A stretch of DNA of 64,000 bases from Gari tellinella (taxonomy: Eukaryota > Mollusca > Bivalvia > Cardiida > Psammobiidae): contig OV277868.1 in the NCBI GenBank assembly GCA_922989275.2, positions 46,560,216 through 46,624,215 of the forward strand, read 5' to 3'. A program made the position numbers and the translations under genes. Each line of letters starts with the position of its first letter. The first letter of the stretch is position 1. The notes under the pieces were generated by a model. The model was not told the origin of the DNA, did no database searches, and saw nothing but the letters and a program-made list of their open reading frames with translations. Positions 1-11,100 of this stretch are shown here, piece after piece.

Positions 1-261
1 CTTGTTTATGACCAGTCAAAGAATGGCGTCATTAATGATACTAAAGGCAGTGTAAGCTAAAAGCAGGATGAAAGTAAAGAAATGCTATAGATTGTGCATT
101 ACTTGAATCAAAAAGTGTATCGTGTGCAATACTTGCATAAAAAGAAACAAAAATAAAGCAGAAAGCAGTAACGCAGAAACCATCTTTGCCACTTCTTTTT
201 CTAACTTTTATCTGCATTATTAGCACCAATGTGTCCTGCAAAAAGAAGCCACATATCTTTA

Positions 262-509
262 GCCCTTTACCTTATAGTCGGTTTCTAGTTTGGAAAACAA
301 GTCACTACTTAAAGCAGGATAAACGTAAAGCAGAATGCACCTTAATCTGCATTCTGCTTCACTTCCAGCCTTTTGTAAGCTACCTCTGCTAGGATACAGG
401 AAATACTTGTTATTGTAAATATTCATGACTGATTAAAGTTGAACTATTTTCTTTAGTGAAGGAATGAATTAGAGGTGTTGAAATGCATATTAATGGGGGT
501 AATGGGTTA
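262..509. mobile_element. MITE-E copy, degenerate
   Basis: CCTTTACCTTATAGTCGG to GGGGGTAATGGGTTA; hairpin eroded. Back to back with the next copy. Confidence 0.65.
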
Positions 510-550
510 CTGTTTGACAGAAGCAGTACAATAACAGTAATTTGTAACAT

Positions 551-792
551 TTTACCCATTACCCCATAAATAGGCCTTTAAATTATTCTTCCACTGAAGA
601 AATTAGTTCCAATTTATACAGTCATGAATATGTATCATTATAAATGTTTTCTATATCATAGCAGATGATAGCTTAAAGCAGGTTGAAAGTAAAGCAGAAT
701 GTGCCCTAAGGCACATTCTGCTTTACTTTCAACCTGCTTTAAGTAGTAACCTATCTCCAAAACTAGACACAGGTTATGGGGTAATAGGTTAA
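551..792. mobile_element. MITE-E copy
   Basis: TTTACCCATTACCCCATAAA to GGGGTAATAGGTTAA; hairpin GCAGAATGTGCCCTAAGGCAC with stem to TTAAAGCAGGTTGAAAGTAA. Confidence 0.85.
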
Positions 793-1500
793 CTGCAGTC
801 ATGAGCAACTAAATTCTTACAGTTTTCTTTCCAAAACTTTTTCCAGAATTATATTTTACTGACAATACTTGGGGCCTCTAATCTGTTCTGTTTAATACAA
901 ATTGAAAATAGAAAATTCTGCTCTATTAAAATGACTTTATTGCCAGATGTTATTTCATATCACTGGCAAGTGATACTCTACTGCATGCTAGATTCCAAGA
1001 CAAAAATAGTATCAACACGTATTAAGCCTATTTATTTGCAATTAAACTGACTAAATTGACTTATCAAATTATGTTTCCAATCTGTTCGAGGCAATGTCAA
1101 ACTTTTTAATGTCACCATTATAGATAAGGCAAAGTAATCTCTGTAAGAGAAAAGAGAACGAAGCAATACTATTATAGCATGACTCAACACTCATCAATTC
1201 CATACTTCAGCCACCTGTAAATTTGACCTTGAAAGAATTTCAAAGATTATGAAAACTGTTCAGTAGTTGTATTATGATCCATTTAAGTCTCGAAGAGTTT
1301 AAGACATGATTTATTATACAGACAAATCTTATAATAAATAGGCATTAAAGATTAGTTGGAAATAGTTTCAGATAGGTGGTACTTTAATGGAGGGCATTTT
1401 TTGTATTACTTTAGGTATGCATTAAGCTTTCACCATTCTCCAATCTCAGTTTGTTTTCCTTGAAATGCAGCTAAACACAAGTTGGACAGTTTGTAGAAGA
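793..1500. other. No feature seen
   Basis: AT-rich sequence without a supported frame or clear repeat. Confidence 0.5.
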
Positions 1501-1525
1501 ACATTTACCTGTGAGTTAGAGAAGA

Positions 1526-1793
1526 CTAAATATTCCGAGATTCAACTTCCTTGCTAACTGCACAAACACCAGGTAGAAAGTAGAAGAATGATGTGAGAAA
1601 CTCTGCCAGTGTACCTTCCAGGAGCCAGGTATAACTCATTAAAACTTCCCAGACTGTCAGAGAAAATCTTGGCACAGCTTCTATAGGTAAGTTATGTATA
1701 TATGTAAGATACCAGTCCACAGTGGTATTTCCAAGGTGTTTGTGTTTGTGAACCAGTCTCATACCTTTACAAGGTGAGTACCAGAACTAGAAG
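1526..1793 (-). CDS. Doubtful exon, unknown product
   Basis: An open frame runs from a possible acceptor (CAGTTCCTTCTAG) to TAG at 1526. It encodes about 88 residues with HLGNTTVDWYLTYIHNLP and FLTSFFYFLPGVCAV. The composition looks protein-like and is not low-complexity, but I recognise no family. No partner exon could be joined, and splice-like sites also occur on the plus strand (AAG|GTGAGT at about 1771). It may be chance or a repeat remnant. Confidence 0.2.
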
Positions 1794-2310
1794 GAACTGG
1801 AACCAGTATGTTCTATAAAAATTGTCAAAGATGCTGTATGGACCATTTTACAAAACTAACACTTGACATATCTATTAAGTTAAGATTAGATACATATGCA
1901 CTGTTGAAATGAAATGAACAAGATTTAATCTCACATGAATCTCTTGTGATAGGGAAAGGTGCTTCTACAGAGGAACAGGTTAGCGTTATATTGTGAGGGG
2001 CATCCAGACATGCAAAAGCAGTAAATAATGTTTGATTCTTATGCTTCTTCTCCAATGATAATTGTAAATCATTATCTCATTGCCTATTTCTAATTTTCTA
2101 AAGCAGGAATAATAAGATGTTTTAAAAAAGAGTATTTATGGAGACTAACAAACACAACTTTTCAAATATTTCCTAATTTCTGTTTCAGGGGACATTTAAC
2201 GCCTCCAACCCCATCCCTTCATTGACCCTTCTATAGAAGCGGCATAGCCACGCCGCCTCAACAACAGATAAGTGCTGTAGCTAACAGGGGCAAGCATCTT
2301 TCAAGATGGT

Positions 2311-2380
2311 GAATGATCCTGATCAGACGTCGCGTTTGCAAATGTTTGCAAATGTGTTATATGACGTCATCGAGGGTTAA
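2311..2380. mobile_element. MITE-B right-end fragment
   Basis: GATCAGACGTCGCG, then GACGTCATCGAGGGTTAA. Confidence 0.55.
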
Positions 2381-2435
2381 ATAATTAAATATGTCGTCTT
2401 GTTTGGCTGGTCCATATGTCTTCTATGGTCCACTA

Positions 2436-2665
2436 TTGGGACAAACTCAAACATTTTCTTTCTGTAGATGATTTGTCCCACCTGGTTTGCCACTTTCCGA
2501 CACAAGACTTGTGGCTAGCCTCCTTCACCTATTGAAGTGTCACAGTCCTGGATTCCTCCGGCATATTGAGGACTTCCTGGGCGGCTCCTTCCTTTGCTAA
2601 ATCATCTGCTCTATCATTGCCTTGGATACCAGCGTTGCCTGGTGTCCAGTTTCACCTCTTTTTAA
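2436..2665 (-). pseudogene. LINE RNase H-domain fragment
   Basis: The minus strand reads WTPGNAGIQGNDRADDLAKE, which matches the C-terminal RNase H motif (H/N-A-G-x-x-G-N-x-x-A-D-x-x-A-K) of LINEs that carry RNase H. In another frame KWQTRWDKSSTER follows, the usual W-Q-x-x-W-x-x-S segment downstream. A stop and a frame change between the two mark it as a dead fragment. Confidence 0.7.
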
Positions 2666-2698
2666 AAAGAGTGAGTTAACTACAATAGAATCCAGGTA

Positions 2699-2944
2699 CA
2701 GTGGAGAATCTGTTATTCTTTCCCAATAAACGCGTTTACGCTAAAACTATTATTTGCAGTGCAAACAGTTTGGAGCCAGATCAGACGCCGGGTAACCCGG
2801 CGTCTGATCAGGCTCCAAACTGTTTGCCACCAAGATAAACATGAAATATCAGAATTGTCCAAAAGTTGTACTTTTCTACGTTTTAGTGTTTTGCGTTTGC
2901 GTACGTTTGCGTTTAAACGGGAAAGAATAACAGATTCTCCACTG
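2699..2944 (-). mobile_element. MITE-A copy 1
   Basis: Full length, 246 bp. TIR CAGTGGAGAATCTGTTATTC at the left, its complement at the right, TA on both sides. Central hairpin AGACGCCGGGTAACCCGGCG. Confidence 0.92.
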
Positions 2945-2980
2945 TATTACGACCATTCAAAAGAGAACTGATTGATGATC

Positions 2981-3226
2981 TTTAACACATTCAATCCTAG
3001 CGACTAGTAAAATCATCATTAACAAACAGTGAGCCAAGTATATGTTTGTCATATGCAAGAGTGTAGACCCTTATCAGAGGGATCCTGTAGGAGCCCTCTG
3101 AAAAGGGTCTGTACTATTTTTAAATGTGCAATATATTGTTAAAATAAACCTTAAATAGTCATAAATGGACTAGACTTAATTTGAAATTGGAATTGCCAAT
3201 TACAGTTTCAGTGGTAAATGAGTTAG
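2981..3226. mobile_element. MITE-C copy
   Basis: TTTAACACATTCAATCC to GTAAATGAGTTAG. Hairpin AGAGGGATCCTGTAGGAGCCCTCT within a GTGTAGACCCTTATC stem. Confidence 0.75.
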
Positions 3227-3755
3227 TACAGATGGCTGCTTAAATCAGTGTGAAATTACACTTGTGAAGCAGAAAGCTCCTGAACATTCTGCACTTCTTT
3301 CATCTTGATTTAAGCAGCCATCTGCCTTTAACTCTACAAATATTAACCACATTTAGTGGTTATAATATGGGTCCGTTTTATAGCTTTGACAATTTATCCG
3401 TTGTGCTGTGACATAATCGCCTGATTGCATGTTTGCAAAAATAAAACAACTTAGGGTTATTGTAATGTACATGTATATGCATTTTCTAGGATTCGCAATG
3501 CTTCCAACAGCTGGACGTCGCGATATGACTGAAATACTGTTGAAAGCGACGTAAAATCAAAACAAATCAAATCAAATTCAACAGCTACCAATTAAAGCTT
3601 TCTACATTTTGTGTTTGAAATTGAAAAGTTTAGACTTTAAATGAAATGAATAACACCACACAGTTAAACCTTCATCAAAAAAGTATCGCCTGTAACGGTA
3701 CACAACGTAAACATCACCTTTCAGCCAAGACGAAAAAATGCAAAAACACCCTAGA

Positions 3756-3865
3756 TACAGTAAACACTCTCTACTACGGCCACTTAGACGAAGACTAATT
3801 ATTGCATAAAATACAGCTGAAAGCTTACAGCCCTAAAGGAGCATTCTGTTTTACTGTCACATTGC
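3756..3865. mobile_element. MITE-D left-part fragment
   Basis: TACAGTAAACACTCTCTACTAC, then AAAGGAGCATTCTGTTTTAC. Confidence 0.55.
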
Positions 3866-4105
3866 TTTTACCCTTTGAACCCTAGTCCCGGATATAGGAG
3901 TCATTTTCAAACAGTGTACATGTGAATAGTACACTTGTCTTGTGCAAACATTGAAGACCCAGATCAGAGGGCTCCGAAAGGAGCCCATCTGATCAGGGTC
4001 TTCACTGTTTGTCATAATGCAAAACATTGACAAAACAACGCTTAAAAGTCAGAAATGGACTAGACTAAAATGGAAACTGGAATTGTCGATTTAAAGTAAT
4101 AATAA
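3866..4105. mobile_element. MITE-C copy
   Basis: TTTTACCCTTTGAACCCTAG onward. Hairpin GGCTCCGAAAGGAGCC inside GAAGACCCAGATCAGAG. The right end is unclear. Confidence 0.65.
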
Positions 4106-4214
4106 TAATAAATATACCAAGTTAAAGTCTACTTTCAGTCCGAATGACCGCTCAACCGACTATACATAAACTCCCCTTATCATTGAGTCATCTTGCCTAC
4201 AATATTGAGCACTG

Positions 4215-4455
4215 CTAACATATGGCGCAGTCAAATACAGCCGCAGTACCGACTCAGACCCTTCACAGGTACCCATTTTAACCCCTGTGTGGGGAGGAGC
4301 AATTCGCGGTACATGTCTTGCTCAAGAACATTCCTGTACATCATCGGGGATTCAGAAAACATCCCCTAGTCAGACCGCTGGTCCGGCGGGGGATCGAACT
4401 CACGAACCCCTGGTACCGTAGTCCAAGGTGTTAACCATTGGGCCACTACCGCCGG
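4215..4455 (-). mobile_element. tRNA-derived SINE
   Basis: The minus strand begins GGCGGTAGTGGCCCAATGG, with a pol III A box (TGGCCCAATGG, plus coordinates about 4434-4445). About 40 bp later comes a B box (AGTTCGATCCC, about 4388-4400). The tRNA-like head is followed by a body containing TTGAGCAAGACATGTACC, as in invertebrate SINEs with a conserved central domain. The 3' end is uncertain and I see no long poly(A). Confidence 0.75.
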
Positions 4456-4794
4456 TTTCAGAGAGGAAAAAGTTTAGCAGTCACCTGTCGTAACCACCTA
4501 ATAATTAACATAATTTTGCATTCGTTTTATATATAGAGGATTTACAGTACTAAAATGAGTATATTCAATAGTTAAATGAAACGTGTATTGTTCATTTGAA
4601 GTACCAGGTGTCAATAATACAATTTTTTTTCAAATGCTGTTCAGTACCAAGCTCGAAAAAATAACCTTTATATGAAACTAGTTTGGACCTAAATCAGACG
4701 CCGTGGAACATGTCGCCTGACCAAGATCTAAACCGTTTTGACACTCATATACACGCTTTTAGTCAAATTGCCTAACATTTAAGAAATAAATATA

Positions 4795-5165
4795 TCCATA
4801 TCAGTGTTTTATCGTGGCAATATAACACGGGTAGGAGTTGAGATGTGTAGTAATTAAATCACGAGGCCGAATGCCGAGTGATTTAATTACCAGCATCTCA
4901 ACGACTATCCGTGTTTTATTGCACGATAAAACACTAGTATTAATTTATTATTTCGATTCTAACACATAATTTCACCACAATTTGCACCGAAACAACGGCG
5001 CTACATTTCTTATCGTACGCATTTTCGAAGCCATATGACGTCACGTTATAACTTAACAGCGCGTGAGTGCTTTATTGAGAATTAAAACACAGACACGTCC
5101 CTTCTTTGTTTTTTGAGGGGCGTGCGCAAAGTGTGTTAGAATCTAAGTTTTAGGATTAAAAGACA
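4795..5165. mobile_element. MITE-J copy
   Basis: Hairpin GTGTTTTATCGTGGCAATA / TATTGCACGATAAAACAC flanks AGTGATTTAATTAC; a shared tail GCATATGACGTCACGTTATA-type block and GTGTGTTAGAATC follow. Matches 47752-48150 in inverse order. Confidence 0.6.
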
Positions 5166-5169
5166 ACGA

Positions 5170-5925
5170 CATAAGTTACGAGAGGATATCATAGCAGTGT
5201 TAGACGGGTGTTATAGGTATCAAATCATGTTAAACCACTATATCTAAAGTATAGTGTCGTTATGGTTGACAATTCTGCAGAGAAACAATTATTAAGTCAT
5301 TCAATATACATATACAGCCGTTTGTTACCTAACTTGTTAGACAATGTAGATCTCGACCATTCCCCGGGCATGAGATGACAGCGAGACTGATTTTACACTA
5401 TTCTGTAATGCAATTAGTTTGATTTGATCAAGGCAATTGTAGTTCAGTTTTACTTGAAGTTTATTTCTGGTTTACCATATAATAGAAATGAAATTGCATA
5501 AAAGAAAACTGATATATACTTCTATTTTATTTCACTCCTTTTCGGGATAACACAATTACATTCCTACATAAATAAACACAGACACACATTTATATACTTG
5601 ATCATTACATTACATTGTGATTTTCTACTTCAATGAAATTTCAAGTACTAAAATAACCCTTGTTATGCGTGTATATAAATGTTGTGATGTGTTAAGGTTA
5701 GTTTCACTGTAAGGCACAATAGATGTTTTCTTTGAAATGTCTCTAATATGGGAGTCAACGACGCCTTTGCAATTATGTGCATTCGTGTATTCCTGTATTT
5801 TCTGTTCCACTTCTACTGTTCCATAGGGGTTATACTTGTAGTAGAAGTAGTAGTAGATATTGTTTGTTTGTCGTTAAAGACAGGTATAAGCTCGATGCCG
5901 AACAACAGTAACGCAGAAAGTTACT
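5170..5925. other. No feature seen
   Basis: AT-rich; short frames lack codon bias or recognisable motifs. Confidence 0.5.
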
Positions 5926-5934
5926 TAACTCATT

Positions 5935-6176
5935 GAGCCCTAGTGACGCATATATGCGTCTTTTACCAAATACGTACCTGTAAAGAGTATGCTTGTCCTA
6001 TGCAAACCGTGAGGTCTCTGATCAGAGGGCTCCTGCAGGAGCCCTCTGATCAGAGACTTCACTGTTTGGCATTTTGCAAATTATTACAATAAAACAACCC
6101 TTAATAGTCTAAAATGGACCAGCCTTTATGGCAATCTGGAATTTTCCATTACAAGTTCCAGGGGATAATGAGTTAA
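5935..6176. mobile_element. MITE-C copy
   Basis: TTAACTCATTGAGCCC to GGGGATAATGAGTTAA. Perfect hairpin GGGCTCCTGCAGGAGCCC inside GTCTCTGATCAGA. Confidence 0.85.
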
Positions 6177-6552
6177 CGGTTGTCCTACATTAAGCAACTA
6201 TGAGCTCCGTAAACACATTTATTGGACGATTGTTGAGCATGTAGAATGAATACGTATACAGAGAAATGTATCCAGTTTTCAGGAACTTTGGGTTTAAGGA
6301 TGTCAGATTGCAGGAAGTTACATGTCTTGCAATGTCAGAGCGCATATCTATTCAGGTGCGGGTATAAGCAAATTTGAATCCTATCAACAACGACTAATTT
6401 CCAATTTGTGCATATATTTAAAAAGGTCAGGCATCGACAAGCTCGGCGATCGTCATCGATCTGTCTGAATAAGGAATTTTGGGTTTTGTTTTCAGTTTGT
6501 TCAAAATGTTATTAAGGCTTTATATTGATTTTGGAAAGAAAGAAAACATGTT

Positions 6553-6779
6553 TAACCCATTTTATGCGCGATACACTTTTAGGTGTACCTCTAGGCAAAC
6601 AGTTATGATCTCATACCAGGCCCCACATTGTGGGGCCTGATCTGAGATCAAAACTGTTTTCTGCTTAGTCAATATTCTATCAGAAACTGCTAAAATCTTT
6701 TGCAAATATTTGAGTTATATCCGCTGCAGACGACATTTTAAAATGGCCGCCAAATATTACCCAGCATACAATGGGTTAA
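6553..6779. mobile_element. MITE-B-like copy
   Basis: TTAACCCATTTTATGCGCG to CAATGGGTTAA. The hairpin reads CAGGCCCCACATTGTGGGGCCTG between GGCAAACAGTT and AAACTGTTTTC. Internal GCAGACGACATTTTAAAATG is typical of the family. Confidence 0.75.
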
Positions 6780-7835
6780 GCAAATGGTTTCATAACGGAT
6801 AATAACTGTTTGACAATCGGTTTTCGAGTTTTTAAATGGGAAAAAGTTGTCCAAAAGAATCTGCAAAAGTTACACATCATCTCATTGAGTATTCAATTTT
6901 AAATACCTTTCACCATTGATAACAGGAGATATAAGGATTTTGTCTTGTAATTCTACTTGTGGAAAACGCCTTAAAATAACTACCACTATTTTACTTAAAA
7001 AATGAAAATATACAAATTTTCAATTTAGTCAATAAGAACCGATTTTTAGATTAAATCGTAATTGAAATTCTGAATATGTTATCCGAAAAAGACACACAAC
7101 ATATACGTATGTTATTTTAGTATTGTTTTTTAATGAAACCAAGTTACAGTTATGACGGAGTAGTTATCTTTATAGCAGAGGCAATACTGAAAGTAAGAAC
7201 GCTAATATTTTTGTGTTATTTGTTGTTTATTAGACCAATACTATACAGACTATTAAATTCGTGTGTTTTCGGTATTGAATTTATTGAGCGAACAACATAT
7301 CAGTTTATCCAACGAGTTCAATTAATTCTATTCTGAAAACAAACTCATTCAACATCATCTATATACACACCCTAATGTATATTTATGTTTGATTATAAAA
7401 TATGTACTATTTTGAAATAAAACATGTTTAAAATAACTAAATTGAAAAATATTTGCACAATGTTTAAAAATAAAACTTATTTTATCAGAAAAGCAAATTT
7501 AATGCGTTTTCTCACTATCGGAGAGCAATTTGATAATATTTTACAAAACGAGTATTTCAATATAATGAAAATGGGAGATCACCATAAACAAGTAATCCAA
7601 AAACGCTTGTTTTGTTTCACATCGCCCACTTGTCTTATTACAAAACATTCAACGCTGGTCGCAATATCAGGACGCTATTTTCGGAAACAACAAAAACTGA
7701 CATTATAGCTATGAAAAAATATGTACCTAAATGGCGTAAATAGAACATGGCCATAATTTTGTGAATCGGAATAACGATAAGAAACGAAGTCGGCGAAATG
7801 ACACGTTATGCATTGAAGCGTTACACATCTAGAGA
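6780..7835. other. 3' flank of the LU-like gene, no further feature
   Basis: Very AT-rich. Apart from AATAAA on the minus strand at 7226-7231 nothing stands out. Confidence 0.5.
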
Positions 7836-7837
7836 CC

Positions 7838-8115
7838 TTACTTTAAAGGATATGATTCAGCACTCCGTTCAGAGCCTACACACCGTTTTTTAATGTAAAA
7901 TATTAAAATAATCACGCCAATCAACACAACACCACCAACAGTGCAGCTAACTATGAGAACCCAATTGATGCCACTCTTCTCTTCGCCATTTTTTGCACAT
8001 TCATTACACAAATCTTCGGAACAGACGTGTATTTCGAATTGCGTTTCTTTCTGCTTGTCCTCCTCAGTTCTGTCTCCTACTTCTTCTAGTTCGTCTGCAC
8101 AAAGTAGTACTTGCA
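7838..8115 (-). CDS. LU-like gene exon 3 (CxxxxCN, transmembrane helix, stop)
   Basis: Codes for residues 60-151. It holds an acidic/charged stretch (EEVGDRTEEDKQKE), the CSEDLCN signature, the helix and the end ESYPLK. Acceptor TCTTACAG lies 17 bp from a MITE-D fragment. The stop TAA is at 7838-7840. Confidence 0.65.
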
Positions 8116-11100
8116 CTGTAAGAAACATCAATATACAGTAAAACTCTTCTATTTATTCAGACTGAAAGTAAAATAGAAAACTCCTTTGGGAGCTTTCTGT
8201 TTTCCTATCACATTGCTTGAAGCTGTCACCTATATTCGATATACCTTTATTAGTGGTCGTAAATTAGAGGTATAAATGGGTTATCTCCCCTTATTTAGAT
8301 TATATAATTTACAACAGCAGATGTTAAGTGCTTGTGTGGCGGCTGTAAAAAGTCACCCCGTACTTCATTCTCAGTGTTGTTATACTTTCTGGTCCTTTGG
8401 AATCATTGATTTCAGCGCATTTACAGTTGAAAGTTGAATTCCGCTTAAGCTGGTGCTAGGGGCGTGAGCACTGTTGCATATTTAAGTATTGCTCATGAAC
8501 TCAATTAAACCGAGTCTGCAATTTTCAGTATTTGCTTTGTTTTCTGTGCTTTCAAAGGATCTCCCCTTATTTAGATTTCATAGGAAATTCTGCATTATAC
8601 GGATAAATCCGAAACCCTATGTTCTGACAACTAACATTCTAATCTATTACCCTATAGCCTGTTTCTATTTAAAAAAAAACCCAGATGATAAGTTAGATCA
8701 GTTTAAAAGTAAAGGCCCTCTCTACTTTACTCTGCTAGGATACAGTAAATGTTTATAAGAGTGCATATTTATGGTATTATAAATTGGACAGGTTTCTTTA
8801 TTATATGAGAGGCGTCAAAAACGAATATATGAAGTGAGAGGCTAAGTAATTCTAAGATGTAGTCATGCTTTGCGAAGATGTATTTAGTAATTATCGTATT
8901 TGTAAATGGGAAGTAATCAATTTTTCATCGCCACAATTCAGTGTAATCTTGATTTAAAAGGTTGATGTTCCCGAGTAACCAGTTTATAAAGAACTCGTAT
9001 ATACAGTGGAGAATCTGGTATTCTTTCCCGTTTAAACGCAAACGTACGCAAACGCACACTACTAAAACGTAGAAAAGTACAACATTTTGACAATTCTGAT
9101 AATTAATGTTTATCTTGGTGGCAAACAGTATGGAGCCTGATCAGACGCCGGGTTACCCGGCGTCTGATCTGGCTTCAAACTGTTTGCACTGCAAATAATA
9201 GTTTTAGCGTAAACGCGTTTATTGGGAAAGAATAACAGATTCTCCACTGTACATCATCAGTATTCAATGGGATAAACATTGGACACACTGTAACCTATAT
9301 GATATAACAAATGACCGATACAGAAATACAAAAGGACTATTTCGTTATTTAACCATTACTTTGCTATAAAGGTTGTCTTTTTTATAAACCATAAAACAAT
9401 ATAAACAACTTTTCTTACCAACCATTTTCTTGCCAATTCTGCCAGTGTAGTGGACGTTGCAAACAGTTACAGTGGAGAATATGTTATTCTTTCCCGTTTA
9501 AAGGCAAACGTACGCAAACGCAAAGCACTAAACCGTAGAAAAGAACAACTTTTGGACGATTCTGATAATTCTTGTTTATCTTGGTGGCAAACAGTTTGCA
9601 CTGCAAATAATAGTTTTAGCGTAAACTCGTTTATTGGGAAAGAATAACAGATTCTCCACTGTAGAATACTAACCACAACACAGCGTAACGCAGCATTTGA
9701 TCGGGAACCAACTGTTTGAAAATCATTTTAATATGCCTTTATTCATTTTGCCTTACATGTAACTTTAAAAACTTAGTACAAACTACAACATAACAACTTC
9801 ACTGCCTTATCCCAAGTATAATTGTTATTTGCAAACAGATTAAATACTTATCAGACGCCGCTAAATGCGGCGTCTGTTCATGATCAAAAACTGTTTGACA
9901 CTCTATTTAATAGTTCTAAGGTCAAACTTACTGAACTCAATTAACAAATTGAGATATAACAGCAGAGACACTTGTCTAAAATTGAATGCGTCATGACAGT
10001 GAAGGATTTAATGCAAATGATATAATTGCAAAGGAAGGGTTACAGCAGACGACAGTGGTTAAGATAATGTTCACTATATAACATATGTGTTTTTATTAAA
10101 CTTACTAACCCTATTACTACTACTAACATGCAATCTTACCGTCAAATAATTTTGATTTGATGAGTATAATGTTGTTTGCCAAATAATGGACAGTATTATA
10201 TCATTCAGAGTTAATAAAAACACAAAACCATACCATCATGTGATTTCTTCCTTTTGCAATGAGTGGGACAGTCGATTATGGTGTTGTTAAGATCCTTAAT
10301 TGCACAAGAATTATCAACATTCCTTTTTTCGTAACACCTAGCGCTACGGCAGATACCTGAAAAAAATTAAGACATAATACTGAAATTCATTTATGTGCAA
10401 TGAAAACTGCGTTGATCCTTCCAGTGCCAACTTGAAAACACTAACACTTGCAAGACGATTGGATCCAGATCAGATACAGCGATGCACTGCGAGTGATAAT
10501 GATCCCAACTGTTTAACAATTTAACAAGTACAAAATATGTCACAGTAGTGTGACAAATGCCCCTGAATAGCCATCTTTTCAGACACAAGTGTACTAATGT
10601 CCTTGACGTTTGACACATGGAACTGGGCGTTGAACATGACACCAACTAAGTGTGAGTTACATGGAGACATTGCCTACGTTGTCGGACACGGCCATGAAAT
10701 TCTTGTCAACGGAGTCATGCATTGTAGCCTTGACTTTTGACCCATGGTCATGAGAGTTAAATGGAACACGTTATCTTCACCTAGTGAAATTATGTGCCAA
10801 ATTAGTTTGAAATCCATCCATAGATAATGAAATGACATAACCAACATGATGAAATTCGTGAAAACGAAAGTATAACATGTGATCCAGGCTTTTAAGCAAT
10901 GTTCATGGGAGTTAAACAAGACATGTCACCATCCGCTGGTCACCTGTGTGCCCAGTTATTCTGAAAGCCATTCGTCAATGAAGAAATGACAGAGCGGAAA
11001 CGAAATTTTGACAACGGAATTATAACGTTGACTTTTGACCCATGGACAAGGAAGTTGATCGCGACACATCGTCTTTATCTGGTGACCATTTGTGCTAAGG

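Noticed and set aside
4380..4455. tRNA gene on the minus strand
   Set aside because: A and B boxes are present, but no acceptor stem or proper anticodon arm can be folded, and a SINE body follows.
7424..7708. 94-residue plus-strand frame
   Set aside because: Lys/Ile/Phe-rich, as expected for AT-rich DNA; no splice context or motif.
7838..8115. Transmembrane exon as the C-terminus of the GH1 gene
   Set aside because: GH1 exon 16 has its own stop after a complete domain, and the transmembrane exon joins better, in phase, to the signal-peptide and Cys-rich exons at 12053 and 10356.
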